From: a virus
Strand: one strand, 5' to 3'
DNA length: 43,202 nucleotides
Virus record (IMG/VR): IMGVR_UViG_3300044846_001468
Span: 1 to 43,202 of that record
In this document: in pieces, positions 16,364 through 24,077 of the stretch
Layout of the letters: each line of letters starts with the position of its first letter
Position numbering within the stretch: the stretch's first letter is position 1
Translations under genes and position numbers: made by a program
Notes under the pieces: model-generated
What the model was told of the DNA's origin: nothing
Database searches by the model: none
What the model saw: the letters and a program-made list of their open reading frames with translations, nothing else

Positions 16364-18144
16364 TAATTAATTTAGAAGTCAACGCCGCTGGTGCCGTTCA
16401 AAACATTGATGCGGTAGAATCAGCTATTGTAGAAACATCGGAGGCTACCAAGTCGCTCAAGGCTCAACTTCGTGAGCTTCAACTAGAGATGCAAACTCTT
16501 GACCCCAATAGCGCGAGGTTCGATGAACTTTCACGTAAGGCAGGGGAGTTAAAAGATACGATCAATGATACAGCGGAAGCAGTAAAAGCAAATGCAGGTA
16601 ATGCGTTCGAGGCGTTAGGTAGTAATGCGGCCAACTTGACTAGCCGTCTTATGTCGCTAGACTTTGAGGGTGTAGGTCAATCAGCTACTGCAATGGCTGG
16701 TAATTTGAAGAGGGTCAACTTTGCGGATATCGTGGGCGGTATTAAGTCAATGGGCACTAGCTTAAAGGCACTCGGTTTATCTTTATTGAATAACCCTATT
16801 TTCCTAATCGTTGCAGCAATAGCCGCTATTGGCTTGGCATTGAAAGCAGGCTTAGATCAACAACGTGAAGCCGTTGACAATGCCAACAAGTTAATTGACC
16901 AAAGCAACGAAAGACGTCACCGCGAAGAAAAGAAACGCATAGCATCGGCCCAAGGTGACGAGGCTAAACTTGCTCAGATAAAACAAGAGATTGCGCAAAA
17001 GGACATCCAAGATACTGAGGCGAAGATCAGGAATTTGCAAGCCCAACAGCGCACGTATTACGGATTAAGTGAGGAGCAAGAGAAAACACTCGACGATCTT
17101 CGTAAGCAGTTAGCAGATCAGCGTGTGGATTATGAAGTCCAAGCGATCAATCAATTAAACGCTCTCAATGCGGCTCGTGTTGATCTTCAAACCCGTTATG
17201 AAAATATCGGTTTGAATGCACGTCAGTTGACTGAAAAGGAAATGGATGCGAGTTATAAGAGGGAAACTGAGGCTTTAATTGCCAAAGGTGTGACCACTGA
17301 GGAACTTTATAAACTCGATGCGATTTATGAGGAAAAGAAAAACAATCTTCGTAGACAATATGAGGCCGAGGATGCAGCAAAAAGAGAACAAGCGGAAGCT
17401 AAACGCAAGGCTGCAGCAGAAAAAAGGGCGCAAGATGAAGAACAAAGGCTAAAGGATGAGGCCGAAAAGAAAAGGGACCAACTCAATAGCATAGAAAAAA
17501 TCACCACTTCACATCAGGCCACAATGCTCAAAGGTGCTTATGACACTGGCATTAAGCTTATCGACATTGAGAAGTCGAGGCAAACTTTTGAAACTGCAAT
17601 GTTAAAACAAGCAGAGGAAAATCGTAAGCATATCAGAGAGCGAAATATGCAATTTACTAAGGATAACCTTGTAAATGGATTGGAATTTTTGGCCAACGTC
17701 ACCACTATCTTTGAGGGCAAGTCGAGAAAGGAGCAAGAAAAGGCTTTCAAAATACGTAAATCAATATCCATCGCGCAAACTTTGATAAGCACCTACCAAG
17801 GGGCGATGCAAGCCTACAACTCGCAAATTGTTCCACTCGACCCATCCTCAGTGGTACGTGGCGCGATCGCTGCCGCTTTCGTAGTAGCTACGGGTTTGGC
17901 CAACGTCAAAAAGATAGCCTCGCAGAAGTTCGATGGTGGAACGCAAGGGCCAGGGCCGTCACCTTCTCCCCCATCACTCGGAGGCGGTGGATCGATGGCA
18001 GGTGGCACACCTACATTCAACCCCGTTGATATGTCATTTATCAATAACCGACCAGCGCAAGGCGCACAAACCTATGTACTAGCAGGAAGTGTGAGTAATG
18101 CCCAAGATGCTAACGCTAAAATTCAAGACTTACGTAGATTATAA
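16348..18144 (+). CDS. Tail tape measure protein
   Basis: 598 aa. Long coiled-coil regions (about 20-90 and 180-370, with EEQRLKDEAEKKRD), a hydrophobic stretch near 145-170 (NNPIFLIVAAIAAIGLALKA), another near 505-525, and a Gly/Pro/Ser-rich C-terminus. This is the usual tape measure layout; the length implies a fairly short tail of roughly 90 nm at 1.5 angstrom per residue. It lies downstream of the tail chaperone and fibre genes. Confidence 0.75.
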   Translation: MADNVVINLEVNAAGAVQNIDAVESAIVETSEATKSLKAQLRELQLEMQTLDPNSARFDELSRKAGELKDTINDTAEAVKANAGNAFEALGSNAANLTSRLMSLDFEGVGQSATAMAGNLKRVNFADIVGGIKSMGTSLKALGLSLLNNPIFLIVAAIAAIGLALKAGLDQQREAVDNANKLIDQSNERRHREEKKRIASAQGDEAKLAQIKQEIAQKDIQDTEAKIRNLQAQQRTYYGLSEEQEKTLDDLRKQLADQRVDYEVQAINQLNALNAARVDLQTRYENIGLNARQLTEKEMDASYKRETEALIAKGVTTEELYKLDAIYEEKKNNLRRQYEAEDAAKREQAEAKRKAAAEKRAQDEEQRLKDEAEKKRDQLNSIEKITTSHQATMLKGAYDTGIKLIDIEKSRQTFETAMLKQAEENRKHIRERNMQFTKDNLVNGLEFLANVTTIFEGKSRKEQEKAFKIRKSISIAQTLISTYQGAMQAYNSQIVPLDPSSVVRGAIAAAFVVATGLANVKKIASQKFDGGTQGPGPSPSPPSLGGGGSMAGGTPTFNPVDMSFINNRPAQGAQTYVLAGSVSNAQDANAKIQDLRRL

Positions 18145-18156
18145 TAAATTTGAAAC

Positions 18157-18729
18157 ATGGAAAAGAAAAGAAAGAAAATCGTTTATGGACTATCCGATGA
18201 AGTTGTCGGAGTTTATGCCATCTCAATCGTAGAGATGCCAGCAATGGAGGCTGACTTCATTGCCTTGTCAACTGATCAAAAAGTATTTTTGAAAGTCGAC
18301 AAAGAACGCCGTATGTTATTTGGTGCTGCTATGATCCCCGACAAGGAGATACTACGCATTGACAAAAACACGGGCGAAGAATATTTGATCGAGTTCCCGG
18401 CACAAACCATCGTCAACGCTTCGCAGCAATTTATGAAGGATGGACACCAATCGGACCACACGATTGAACACACGCTAAAACTCAATGGCATGACCGTAGT
18501 TGAATCATGGATAAAGGAAGGTGAATCGGATAAGTCGGTTCACTTTGGCATGGATTATCCCATCGGAACGTGGTTCGTTGGTGTAAAGGTTGACAATGAC
18601 GAAGCATGGGCAAAGGTTCAGACGGGCGAGGTTCGTGGATTCTCGATCGAAGGTGAATTTGCGCAACTGAGCAAAGAGAAACAAATCTTGAATGAAATTG
18701 AGAAGGTGCTATCTTCGCCAAACAATTAA
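18157..18729 (+). CDS. XkdF-like putative prohead serine protease
   Basis: 190 aa. GAAMIPDKEILRIDKNTGEE and the later HQSDHTIEH, WFVGVKV and GEVRGFSIEGEF match the XkdF type (Peptidase_S78_2). This family is thought to mature capsids by cutting scaffold and coat. His within DHTIEH and a Ser in the GFSIEG part are candidate catalytic residues. It is separated from the capsid genes by the terminase and tRNA-like region. Confidence 0.7.
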   Translation: MEKKRKKIVYGLSDEVVGVYAISIVEMPAMEADFIALSTDQKVFLKVDKERRMLFGAAMIPDKEILRIDKNTGEEYLIEFPAQTIVNASQQFMKDGHQSDHTIEHTLKLNGMTVVESWIKEGESDKSVHFGMDYPIGTWFVGVKVDNDEAWAKVQTGEVRGFSIEGEFAQLSKEKQILNEIEKVLSSPNN

Positions 18730-18746
18730 ACCCTTAATTTTTTATA

Positions 18747-19814
18747 ATGAAAACAACAACTGAAAGGATCGGTATTCCCGATCAACTCACGCGGTTCAAT
18801 GGTTGGTTAAGACAAACCGAACAAATGGTACCTGCACTCAAAGAGAACGTGACAATGGCGTATGATCGCGCTACTCGCAAGTGGGTTAAGACTGCCACCT
18901 ATGAGCTGACCAAAACAAACGTGAGCCGAAACGATGCGTGGATGTCTTACAACTACCTTGGACTTTTGGTCAACAATCACGGCTTTGAAGTTTCCGAGGA
19001 TGGAAACCTACTGACCAAAGAAGCGAGCACGTTCGTTGTTCCCGTTGGTCCACAAGCAGGCAAAGAGTTTTGGACGGGCAAGCAGACTATGGAATTTAGC
19101 AATGGTAAATTCAAGCGTATCTACCACAATGCTTTCAGAAATGCAGCCAATGATGGAAGCCCTCACGAAGGTTTGATCGGACTAGTTGTTTTCAATACAA
19201 CGACCTTCCAAACTACAACGCCAAAGGTGGTACGTCATAAATTCAACAAGACGTTCACACGCTCTGAGCTATTGGCCTTTGGAATTACCGCCGAAATGAT
19301 TGCTGAAAATTGCTACCAACTCTTTGAACTCGAAACCCCAAGCGAAAACACTCACTTGTTGAATGTGGCCACTGACTTTGAGCCATTAGAGGAAGGGGTG
19401 TGGATTCCGAACGTTTACTTCAACGGCAAAGATGACAATACGTTCAACTTTGGTGCATTGATTCCACCATACGCGAGCCGTACGCCTGACTTCGTTGTAC
19501 GCTTGCGTGCTTATAACGACTCAACAAATGCTGACTACCCCGAACCGAACTACTCAGGGATGGGCAACTATGGTCAATGCCTAGATATTGCATTTGAAAA
19601 TGAAGCGGTGAAGCCTGTGCGCATAGAATGGGGTAGCACTTTCGGTATTCAACAAACCGAGGACGAAGTTATTTTGACTTTTGACGCCAACGGCCAACGT
19701 GCTGCTATCGGTATGTGTGTGGAATACAAGCCACTAGATGGCAAGAAAACGGACAATGAAATTTACATGGATGTTCGCACGGGCGAAGTTTTCCATGATA
19801 TTTTCAAATTGTAA
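18747..19814 (+). CDS. Virion-module protein of unknown function
   Basis: 355 aa, soluble, no signal peptide, starting MKTTTERIG. Rich in aromatic and Thr residues, with beta-type sequence. No family recognised. It is the last rightward gene before a terminator and follows the XkdF-like gene by 17 bases, so a capsid or accessory virion role is likely but unproven. Confidence 0.55.
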   Translation: MKTTTERIGIPDQLTRFNGWLRQTEQMVPALKENVTMAYDRATRKWVKTATYELTKTNVSRNDAWMSYNYLGLLVNNHGFEVSEDGNLLTKEASTFVVPVGPQAGKEFWTGKQTMEFSNGKFKRIYHNAFRNAANDGSPHEGLIGLVVFNTTTFQTTTPKVVRHKFNKTFTRSELLAFGITAEMIAENCYQLFELETPSENTHLLNVATDFEPLEEGVWIPNVYFNGKDDNTFNFGALIPPYASRTPDFVVRLRAYNDSTNADYPEPNYSGMGNYGQCLDIAFENEAVKPVRIEWGSTFGIQQTEDEVILTFDANGQRAAIGMCVEYKPLDGKKTDNEIYMDVRTGEVFHDIFKL

Positions 19815-19889
19815 CAATGAGCCGTATATTCGCGGCGTATATGTGTTTAAGTTTGTTTTAGTATTATTGTTTGCACAATGATTTGAGAT

Positions 19890-19918
19890 AAAAACCCCTG
19901 AAACGTCGGGGGTTTTTT
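19890..19918 (+). terminator. Intrinsic terminator after the tail/protease operon
   Basis: AAAACCCC pairs with GGGGTTTT around TGAAACGTCG, followed by a T-run of six. The 13-base core GAAACGTCGGGGG is repeated in the second terminator at 20113-20125. Confidence 0.8.
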
Positions 19919-19921
19919 CTT

Positions 19922-19929
19922 TATATTTG
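19922..19929 (+). promoter_or_regulatory. -7 box directly before the tRNA-like gene
   Basis: TATATTTG fits TAnnTTTG and ends 4 bases before the first tRNA-like base, so transcription would start at or near the mature 5' end. No clear TTG at 20-22 bases upstream; that position is inside the terminator. Confidence 0.5.
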
Positions 19930-19933
19930 CATA

Positions 19934-20048
19934 GTCAGGTGGCGGAATTGGTAGACGCAATAGATGGTTATAGCACTATGGGTAAAAAAGCACGTTGCGT
20001 GTGGTCACTATAATGGCATCCCTTGCAGGTTCGAGTCCTGTCCTGACG
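19934..20048 (+). tRNA. tRNA-Leu-like RNA with expanded central domain (noncanonical)
   Basis: A 6-bp acceptor stem (GTCAGG with CCTGAC), a class II D-arm (GCGGAATTGGTAGACGC) and a clear T-arm (CAGG-TTCGAGT-CCTG) are present. Between D- and T-arms there are about 65 bases, roughly twice the length of a normal leucine tRNA. One fold gives an anticodon-like hairpin ATAG-A-TG-GTTATAG-CA-CTAT and a very long variable arm closed by GGG/CCC. Another pairs GATG-TTATAG with CTATAA-CATC. CCA is not encoded. It may be a degenerate tRNA, an intron-containing one, or a tRNA mimic. Confidence 0.55.
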
Positions 20049-20102
20049 CAACTTATACCGCATTTATGTTGCCATGAGCAAAAGCCAACGTAAATCCAAG
20101 CG

Positions 20103-20131
20103 AAAAGCCTTCGAAACGTCGGGGGCTTTTT
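20103..20131. terminator. Bidirectional terminator between tRNA-like gene and terminase
   Basis: AAAAGCC and GGCTTTT flank a loop containing GAAACGTCGGGG, with T-runs on both strands. It can end the rightward tRNA-like transcript and the leftward large-terminase transcript, which stops at 20135. Confidence 0.7.
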
Positions 20132-20134
20132 ATT

Positions 20135-21433
20135 TTAGAATGAATATTTGCCGTAGTTCGGGCGAAGTTCAAAATACATGCGCATCATGAGCGCATCAGC
20201 GTAGTCGGGTGAACGCCCAAGCCTTGCCTTTATCTGATCTTTGCTAGACACTTGTTTTTTCTTATCCTCTTTGCTCGCATCCCGAACCAAATCCAATTCT
20301 TTTATGATGTTGTCGCGCTGCGAATGGTCGCTAAAGTGAATCCGATTCATACCGATGGCCTCCGATAGTTTGAAATAGCACTCGGATTTAAGATTGAAAA
20401 AATGCTCTTTGTCAATTGCGCTCGATCCATTGAGAAACTCACGGCATCCAAGTATTCCTTTTACCCCTATTCCAAGTCCGTCGCTATCCACTAGCACGTT
20501 ATTGAGTTTGATGGAGTGACTAGATGCCAGCTCGCGTAGGATATTGGCAACCTCGTGAGGGTATTTGTGGACGTGCTCAATCACTTTGGTGCAGTGCATG
20601 CCCTTCCATATCATTATAATCGTCCTATCGTTGCCCATTGCCGCAGGATCGCACGTTATAAACCCTTCTCCCGTTGGTTCGGTTGTGTTAAACATTTGCA
20701 GCATGCTATCGTAATCGAATAGCTTGTCGGGCGAATCGTCATAATCCCAATCGCCATCGAGTAGACGTTTACGATCGCGCTCATTGAGCCTCTCCATCTT
20801 CTTTTGATAGGCTTCATTCGGTACAATAGTGTTATCCTTTAGCAAGGCTTGGACGAACGCTCTATGTGGCGGCAATTTGCCTTCTTTGTACGGGGTCCAA
20901 AAGTCATTGTATAGCCATCCCTTGGTCGGGTTGCACGTAATCAATCCCTTTGGCCGTCCGTTCACTAGGTTATAGCGCACACGGGTATCTAGGATCTCGA
21001 CGGCCTTTGCGCTTATCTCCGCTGCCTCGTCCAAAAAATAATCAGTAAGTTCAAGTGATCCGAATCTATGAAAGTCAGGATCGCTCGGAGTGTCGGCCAT
21101 GTCCATGAGTATAGTTTCGGACCCATTAAACCACGTAATCCGATTTAGTTGGCCGTTGTAAGCGTAATCCTTACCTGGGGTTAAATTCATCTTTGTACAC
21201 AACTCCCAAAATGTACTCATCGTGGACAGTTGCAGTTTCTTTAACTCCGCACGGCCAATAAGTCCACGGGTGTTGGGGTACTTCAATCTCCTGAGTATTT
21301 GCCAATAGCACCCTAGCCATGACTTACCACCATACACGCCACCGCCGTAGAGTATTTGCTCCACTTCGCTACTTGGGGATAGGTAGCTTATTGCAATCTC
21401 TTGCCGTTCATTAAATTTAGAAACGTAAGGCAT
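20135..21433 (-). CDS. Terminase large subunit
   Basis: 432 aa. ATPase: Walker A GGGVYGGKS (residues 30-38) and Walker B YFLDEAAE (132-139). RNase H-like nuclease: TCDPAAMGND (Asp262), VDSDGLGIG (Asp316/318) and SPDYADALMM near 415. It is the packaging motor and genome-cutting nuclease. Its orientation is opposite to all neighbouring virion genes. A TAACTTTG box ends 4 bases before the ATG, suggesting a leaderless transcript of its own. Confidence 0.93.
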   Translation of the reverse strand: MPYVSKFNERQEIAISYLSPSSEVEQILYGGGVYGGKSWLGCYWQILRRLKYPNTRGLIGRAELKKLQLSTMSTFWELCTKMNLTPGKDYAYNGQLNRITWFNGSETILMDMADTPSDPDFHRFGSLELTDYFLDEAAEISAKAVEILDTRVRYNLVNGRPKGLITCNPTKGWLYNDFWTPYKEGKLPPHRAFVQALLKDNTIVPNEAYQKKMERLNERDRKRLLDGDWDYDDSPDKLFDYDSMLQMFNTTEPTGEGFITCDPAAMGNDRTIIMIWKGMHCTKVIEHVHKYPHEVANILRELASSHSIKLNNVLVDSDGLGIGVKGILGCREFLNGSSAIDKEHFFNLKSECYFKLSEAIGMNRIHFSDHSQRDNIIKELDLVRDASKEDKKKQVSSKDQIKARLGRSPDYADALMMRMYFELRPNYGKYSF

Positions 21434-21437
21434 AGCA

Positions 21438-21445
21438 CAAAGTTA
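21438..21445 (-). promoter_or_regulatory. -7 box for the large terminase, leaderless spacing
   Basis: TAACTTTG on the minus strand, followed by four bases and then ATG. The start of transcription would fall at or next to the start codon. No -33 TTG at normal spacing. Confidence 0.5.
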
Positions 21446-21519
21446 GGCTAAACAATGCAAAGAAAAATTTACAATAAAACACAATTAAAGCAAGGTCGGA
21501 TATATCAGAAAACAATACA

Positions 21520-22095
21520 ATGTTGAAAGATAAAATCCAAGAAATCCTTAACAAGTTCAACGTAAAGTTGAATGTTGAAGAGCCAGCGAAGGTGACACTC
21601 TCCGCTATGGCTAAAACAATCGAAGGCATCGAAGTAGGTACACCTGCGGACGAGTTTGCCGAAGGTGTAGAAATCTACGTGACGATCGAAGGTGAGGTTA
21701 TCCCTGCACCCGATGGAGATCACACGCTAGAAGATGGCACCGTGGTAAACGTAGCCGATGGCAAGATCGTAAAGATCACAGCTAAGACTGAAGAGATGTC
21801 TAGCGAAGTGACTGAGATCATCAGCCAATTAGCTGAGCGTGTAAATGCTTTGGAAACTGCAAACGCTACACAAGCCACTGAGCTTTCAGCATTGAAGGTT
21901 TCAAACGCTGACTTGACTACCAAACTTGCATCTTCTGAAAAGAAGGTAACTGAGTTGTCAAAGCAAGCCGCTACTACATCAGTAAAAGACAAAACCGAAC
22001 TCGCTAAGGCGAAAAAATCAGATGACCAACCATCAGTAAAGCCGTTTGAAAAAATGACTTACACTGAGCGTGTGTTGGCTCAATTTTCAAACTAA
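21520..22095 (+). CDS. Capsid scaffold candidate
   Basis: 191 aa. A short beta-rich middle (DGTVVNVADGKIVKI) is followed by a coiled coil (about 95-150: VTEIISQLAERVNALETANA) and a charged tail. Position directly upstream of the major capsid gene, acidity and coiled coil fit a scaffolding or head-assembly protein that the XkdF-like protease might cut. Assignment rests mainly on position. Confidence 0.5.
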   Translation: MLKDKIQEILNKFNVKLNVEEPAKVTLSAMAKTIEGIEVGTPADEFAEGVEIYVTIEGEVIPAPDGDHTLEDGTVVNVADGKIVKITAKTEEMSSEVTEIISQLAERVNALETANATQATELSALKVSNADLTTKLASSEKKVTELSKQAATTSVKDKTELAKAKKSDDQPSVKPFEKMTYTERVLAQFSN

Positions 22096-22121
22096 TAAAA
22101 ACAAAGAAATAAAATAGAATA

Positions 22122-23015
22122 ATGCCAACAACTACAAACCTCACTACCACCTACGCAGGCGTTGCCGCAGGTGAGTGGAATCTTAAAGCGTTTCTCGCTG
22201 CAGAAACTACAAAGCACATCACGGTAAAAGAAAACGTACCGGGTAAATTGAAAGTACGTCGTTTGACCGATAGCGCGACAACTTTCGCAGATCAAACTTG
22301 CGACTTTACTCCAACGGGTACAGTTGACATTGACGAGCGCACGTTGACACTTGTTGATCTTGCGATGCAACGTCAGTTGTGTACTTTGACTTTCTTGCAA
22401 GACTGGGAAGCATTGGCCGCACAAAATGGTGAACTAGGATCAGTTGCTGATGCTTTGATCGCTACAATGGCAGGTAACATCGGCGCAATCATGGAAACAA
22501 TGATTTGGCAGGGTACCGCAGGCGCAGGTTCATTCGATGGCTTCCAAGCCTTGTTTACTGCAGACGCAACCGTTCTTGACGTAGCTACTCCCGTAGCCAT
22601 CACCGATGGAAACGTAGTCGCTGAGATCGCAACTGTAATCGCTACATTGCCCGTTCGCGTTCGTCGCGCTCCTGAGAAGCCAAAGTTGTACGTTGCTTCT
22701 AACGTTGCTGAGGCGTGGAGAAACGCTCAAAGCGCACTTGGAAATAACAACTTGTTCCAATCGGGTGATGCTATCCGCATGACTTGGCAGGGTTCATACG
22801 ACATCATCGAGTGCCCAGGTATGAGCGACAATGTGATGGTATTCGCGCAGGCTTCAAACCTTTGGTTTGGTACCAACAAAGAAAGCGACATGAACAACAT
22901 CGTAGTGTTGGATCAGCGCAACGTGACTGGAGCTAAGAACGTAAACTTCTCAGCTGACTTCTTTGCAGCCGTTCAATACGGACGTGGCAACGAGATTGCT
23001 TTCTACAAACCTTAA
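22122..23015 (+). CDS. Major capsid protein
   Basis: 297 aa, typical size. Begins MPTTTNLTTTYAGVAAGEW; later LADALIATMAGN-type helices and the C-terminal ADFFAAVQYGRGNEIAFY resemble HK97-fold coat proteins of Bacteroidetes phages. It follows the scaffold candidate and ends at a strong terminator, as expected for a highly expressed coat gene. A minor possibility is another abundant virion protein. Confidence 0.75.
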   Translation: MPTTTNLTTTYAGVAAGEWNLKAFLAAETTKHITVKENVPGKLKVRRLTDSATTFADQTCDFTPTGTVDIDERTLTLVDLAMQRQLCTLTFLQDWEALAAQNGELGSVADALIATMAGNIGAIMETMIWQGTAGAGSFDGFQALFTADATVLDVATPVAITDGNVVAEIATVIATLPVRVRRAPEKPKLYVASNVAEAWRNAQSALGNNNLFQSGDAIRMTWQGSYDIIECPGMSDNVMVFAQASNLWFGTNKESDMNNIVVLDQRNVTGAKNVNFSADFFAAVQYGRGNEIAFYKP

Positions 23016-23023
23016 TCATAAAG

Positions 23024-23053
23024 ACGGGGAGGGTAAGTACTCCCCGTTTTTTT
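23024..23053 (+). terminator. Intrinsic terminator after the major capsid gene
   Basis: ACGGGGAG pairs with CTCCCCGT around an 8-base loop, followed by seven T. Confidence 0.85.
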
Positions 23054-23070
23054 AATAAAATCACACACAA

Positions 23071-23613
23071 ATGGCATGTGCATTAACTACGGGCAGACTG
23101 CTCGATTGTAAAAATCAAGTCGGAGGTATCAAAGAGGTATTCTTCGCTGATTGGAGAATCCTTCAAGATTCTTTGACCTATGATGGAACGGATCAAGTGA
23201 CTGACTTTGCAGCGGCTACATTGTACCGCTATGAGTTGAAGTCAAACGCTAATGTATTCACTCAGGAAGTGACTGCATCGAGCGACACTCAATCCGTATT
23301 CTTTACTCAGACGTTGACTATTCAACTATCTGACCTTGCGCCAACGTATCGCGTAGAACTTGGTAAAATGGTGCGCAATCGCCGTCTAATTATCTTCGTT
23401 CGTGATATGAATGATCGCATCCACATGATGGGATTGGATCAAGGTGCAGAGGTAAGTGCTGGATCGATCACGGCAGGTGGCGCGAAGGGTGACTTCGTTG
23501 GACACACTTTGACCTTCATGGCTGAATGTGTTGAGCAAGCGGCGTTCGTTGAACCATACACAACCAATCCGTTTGACAATATTGCGAACGCAACAGTAAG
23601 CCCAGCTTATTAA
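23071..23613 (+). CDS. Tail tube-like structural protein
   Basis: 180 aa. It starts MACALTTGRLLDCKNQVGG, with FTQTLTIQLSDL and GDFVGHTLTFMAECVEQA further on, a pattern I know from a widespread Bacteroidetes-phage structural family often assigned as tail tube. It stands alone between two terminators, which suits an abundant product. Tail tube role is inferred from family resemblance. Confidence 0.6.
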   Translation: MACALTTGRLLDCKNQVGGIKEVFFADWRILQDSLTYDGTDQVTDFAAATLYRYELKSNANVFTQEVTASSDTQSVFFTQTLTIQLSDLAPTYRVELGKMVRNRRLIIFVRDMNDRIHMMGLDQGAEVSAGSITAGGAKGDFVGHTLTFMAECVEQAAFVEPYTTNPFDNIANATVSPAY

Positions 23614-23640
23614 TATATTGGGAGTTTAATTGTTTATACA

Positions 23641-23669
23641 AAAGGGTGGGTAAATTGCCCACCTTTTTT
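23641..23669 (+). terminator. Intrinsic terminator after the tail tube-like gene
   Basis: AAAGGGTGGG pairs with CCCACCTTT across a short loop, followed by a T-run of six. The next gene starts 19 bases later. Confidence 0.8.
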
Positions 23670-23687
23670 GTTAAATTTACACCATAA

Positions 23688-24077
23688 ATGATATACTTAC
23701 AATTTAACACCGCGAGCCAAACGGCATACTTTACACTCGATGAGGGAAGGTCGTTTTATTCAACACCATTCACTCACTATTTGCTAGTGATGGTGCTCGA
23801 TGGTGTAGGTGTAGATCGTTCAGGTACAAAGCTCGCTCAGGTGCTATCGGTAGCCAATGAGAATACAAGGGCTACGGAGGTAGTTTTGACCACGGTTGGA
23901 CTAACTAACCATGGCACGTATCAATACTACGTCTATGGGCAAAATTCAAGCAGTAATATCGATCCATTAAACGCCTCGGTAGTGGGCCTTGTGGAAAGAG
24001 GTACGTTGATCATTCAAAACACTACCGATTCGTTTGAGATTATCGAGGGTCAGCAGACAATCAAAATCATTGACTAA
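23688..24077 (+). CDS. Small virion-module protein
   Basis: 129 aa, beta-rich, starting MIYLQFNTAS, with AQVLSVANENTRATEVVLTT in the middle and a C-terminal EIIEGQQTIKIID. The shape resembles small Ig-like or neck proteins. No firm family. Its last base is the first base of the portal gene. Confidence 0.55.
   Translation: MIYLQFNTASQTAYFTLDEGRSFYSTPFTHYLLVMVLDGVGVDRSGTKLAQVLSVANENTRATEVVLTTVGLTNHGTYQYYVYGQNSSSNIDPLNASVVGLVERGTLIIQNTTDSFEIIEGQQTIKIID

Noticed and set aside
19934-20048. Ordinary tRNA-Leu
   Set aside because: The region between D- and T-arms is about twice the normal length and no standard leucine anticodon stem can be drawn.
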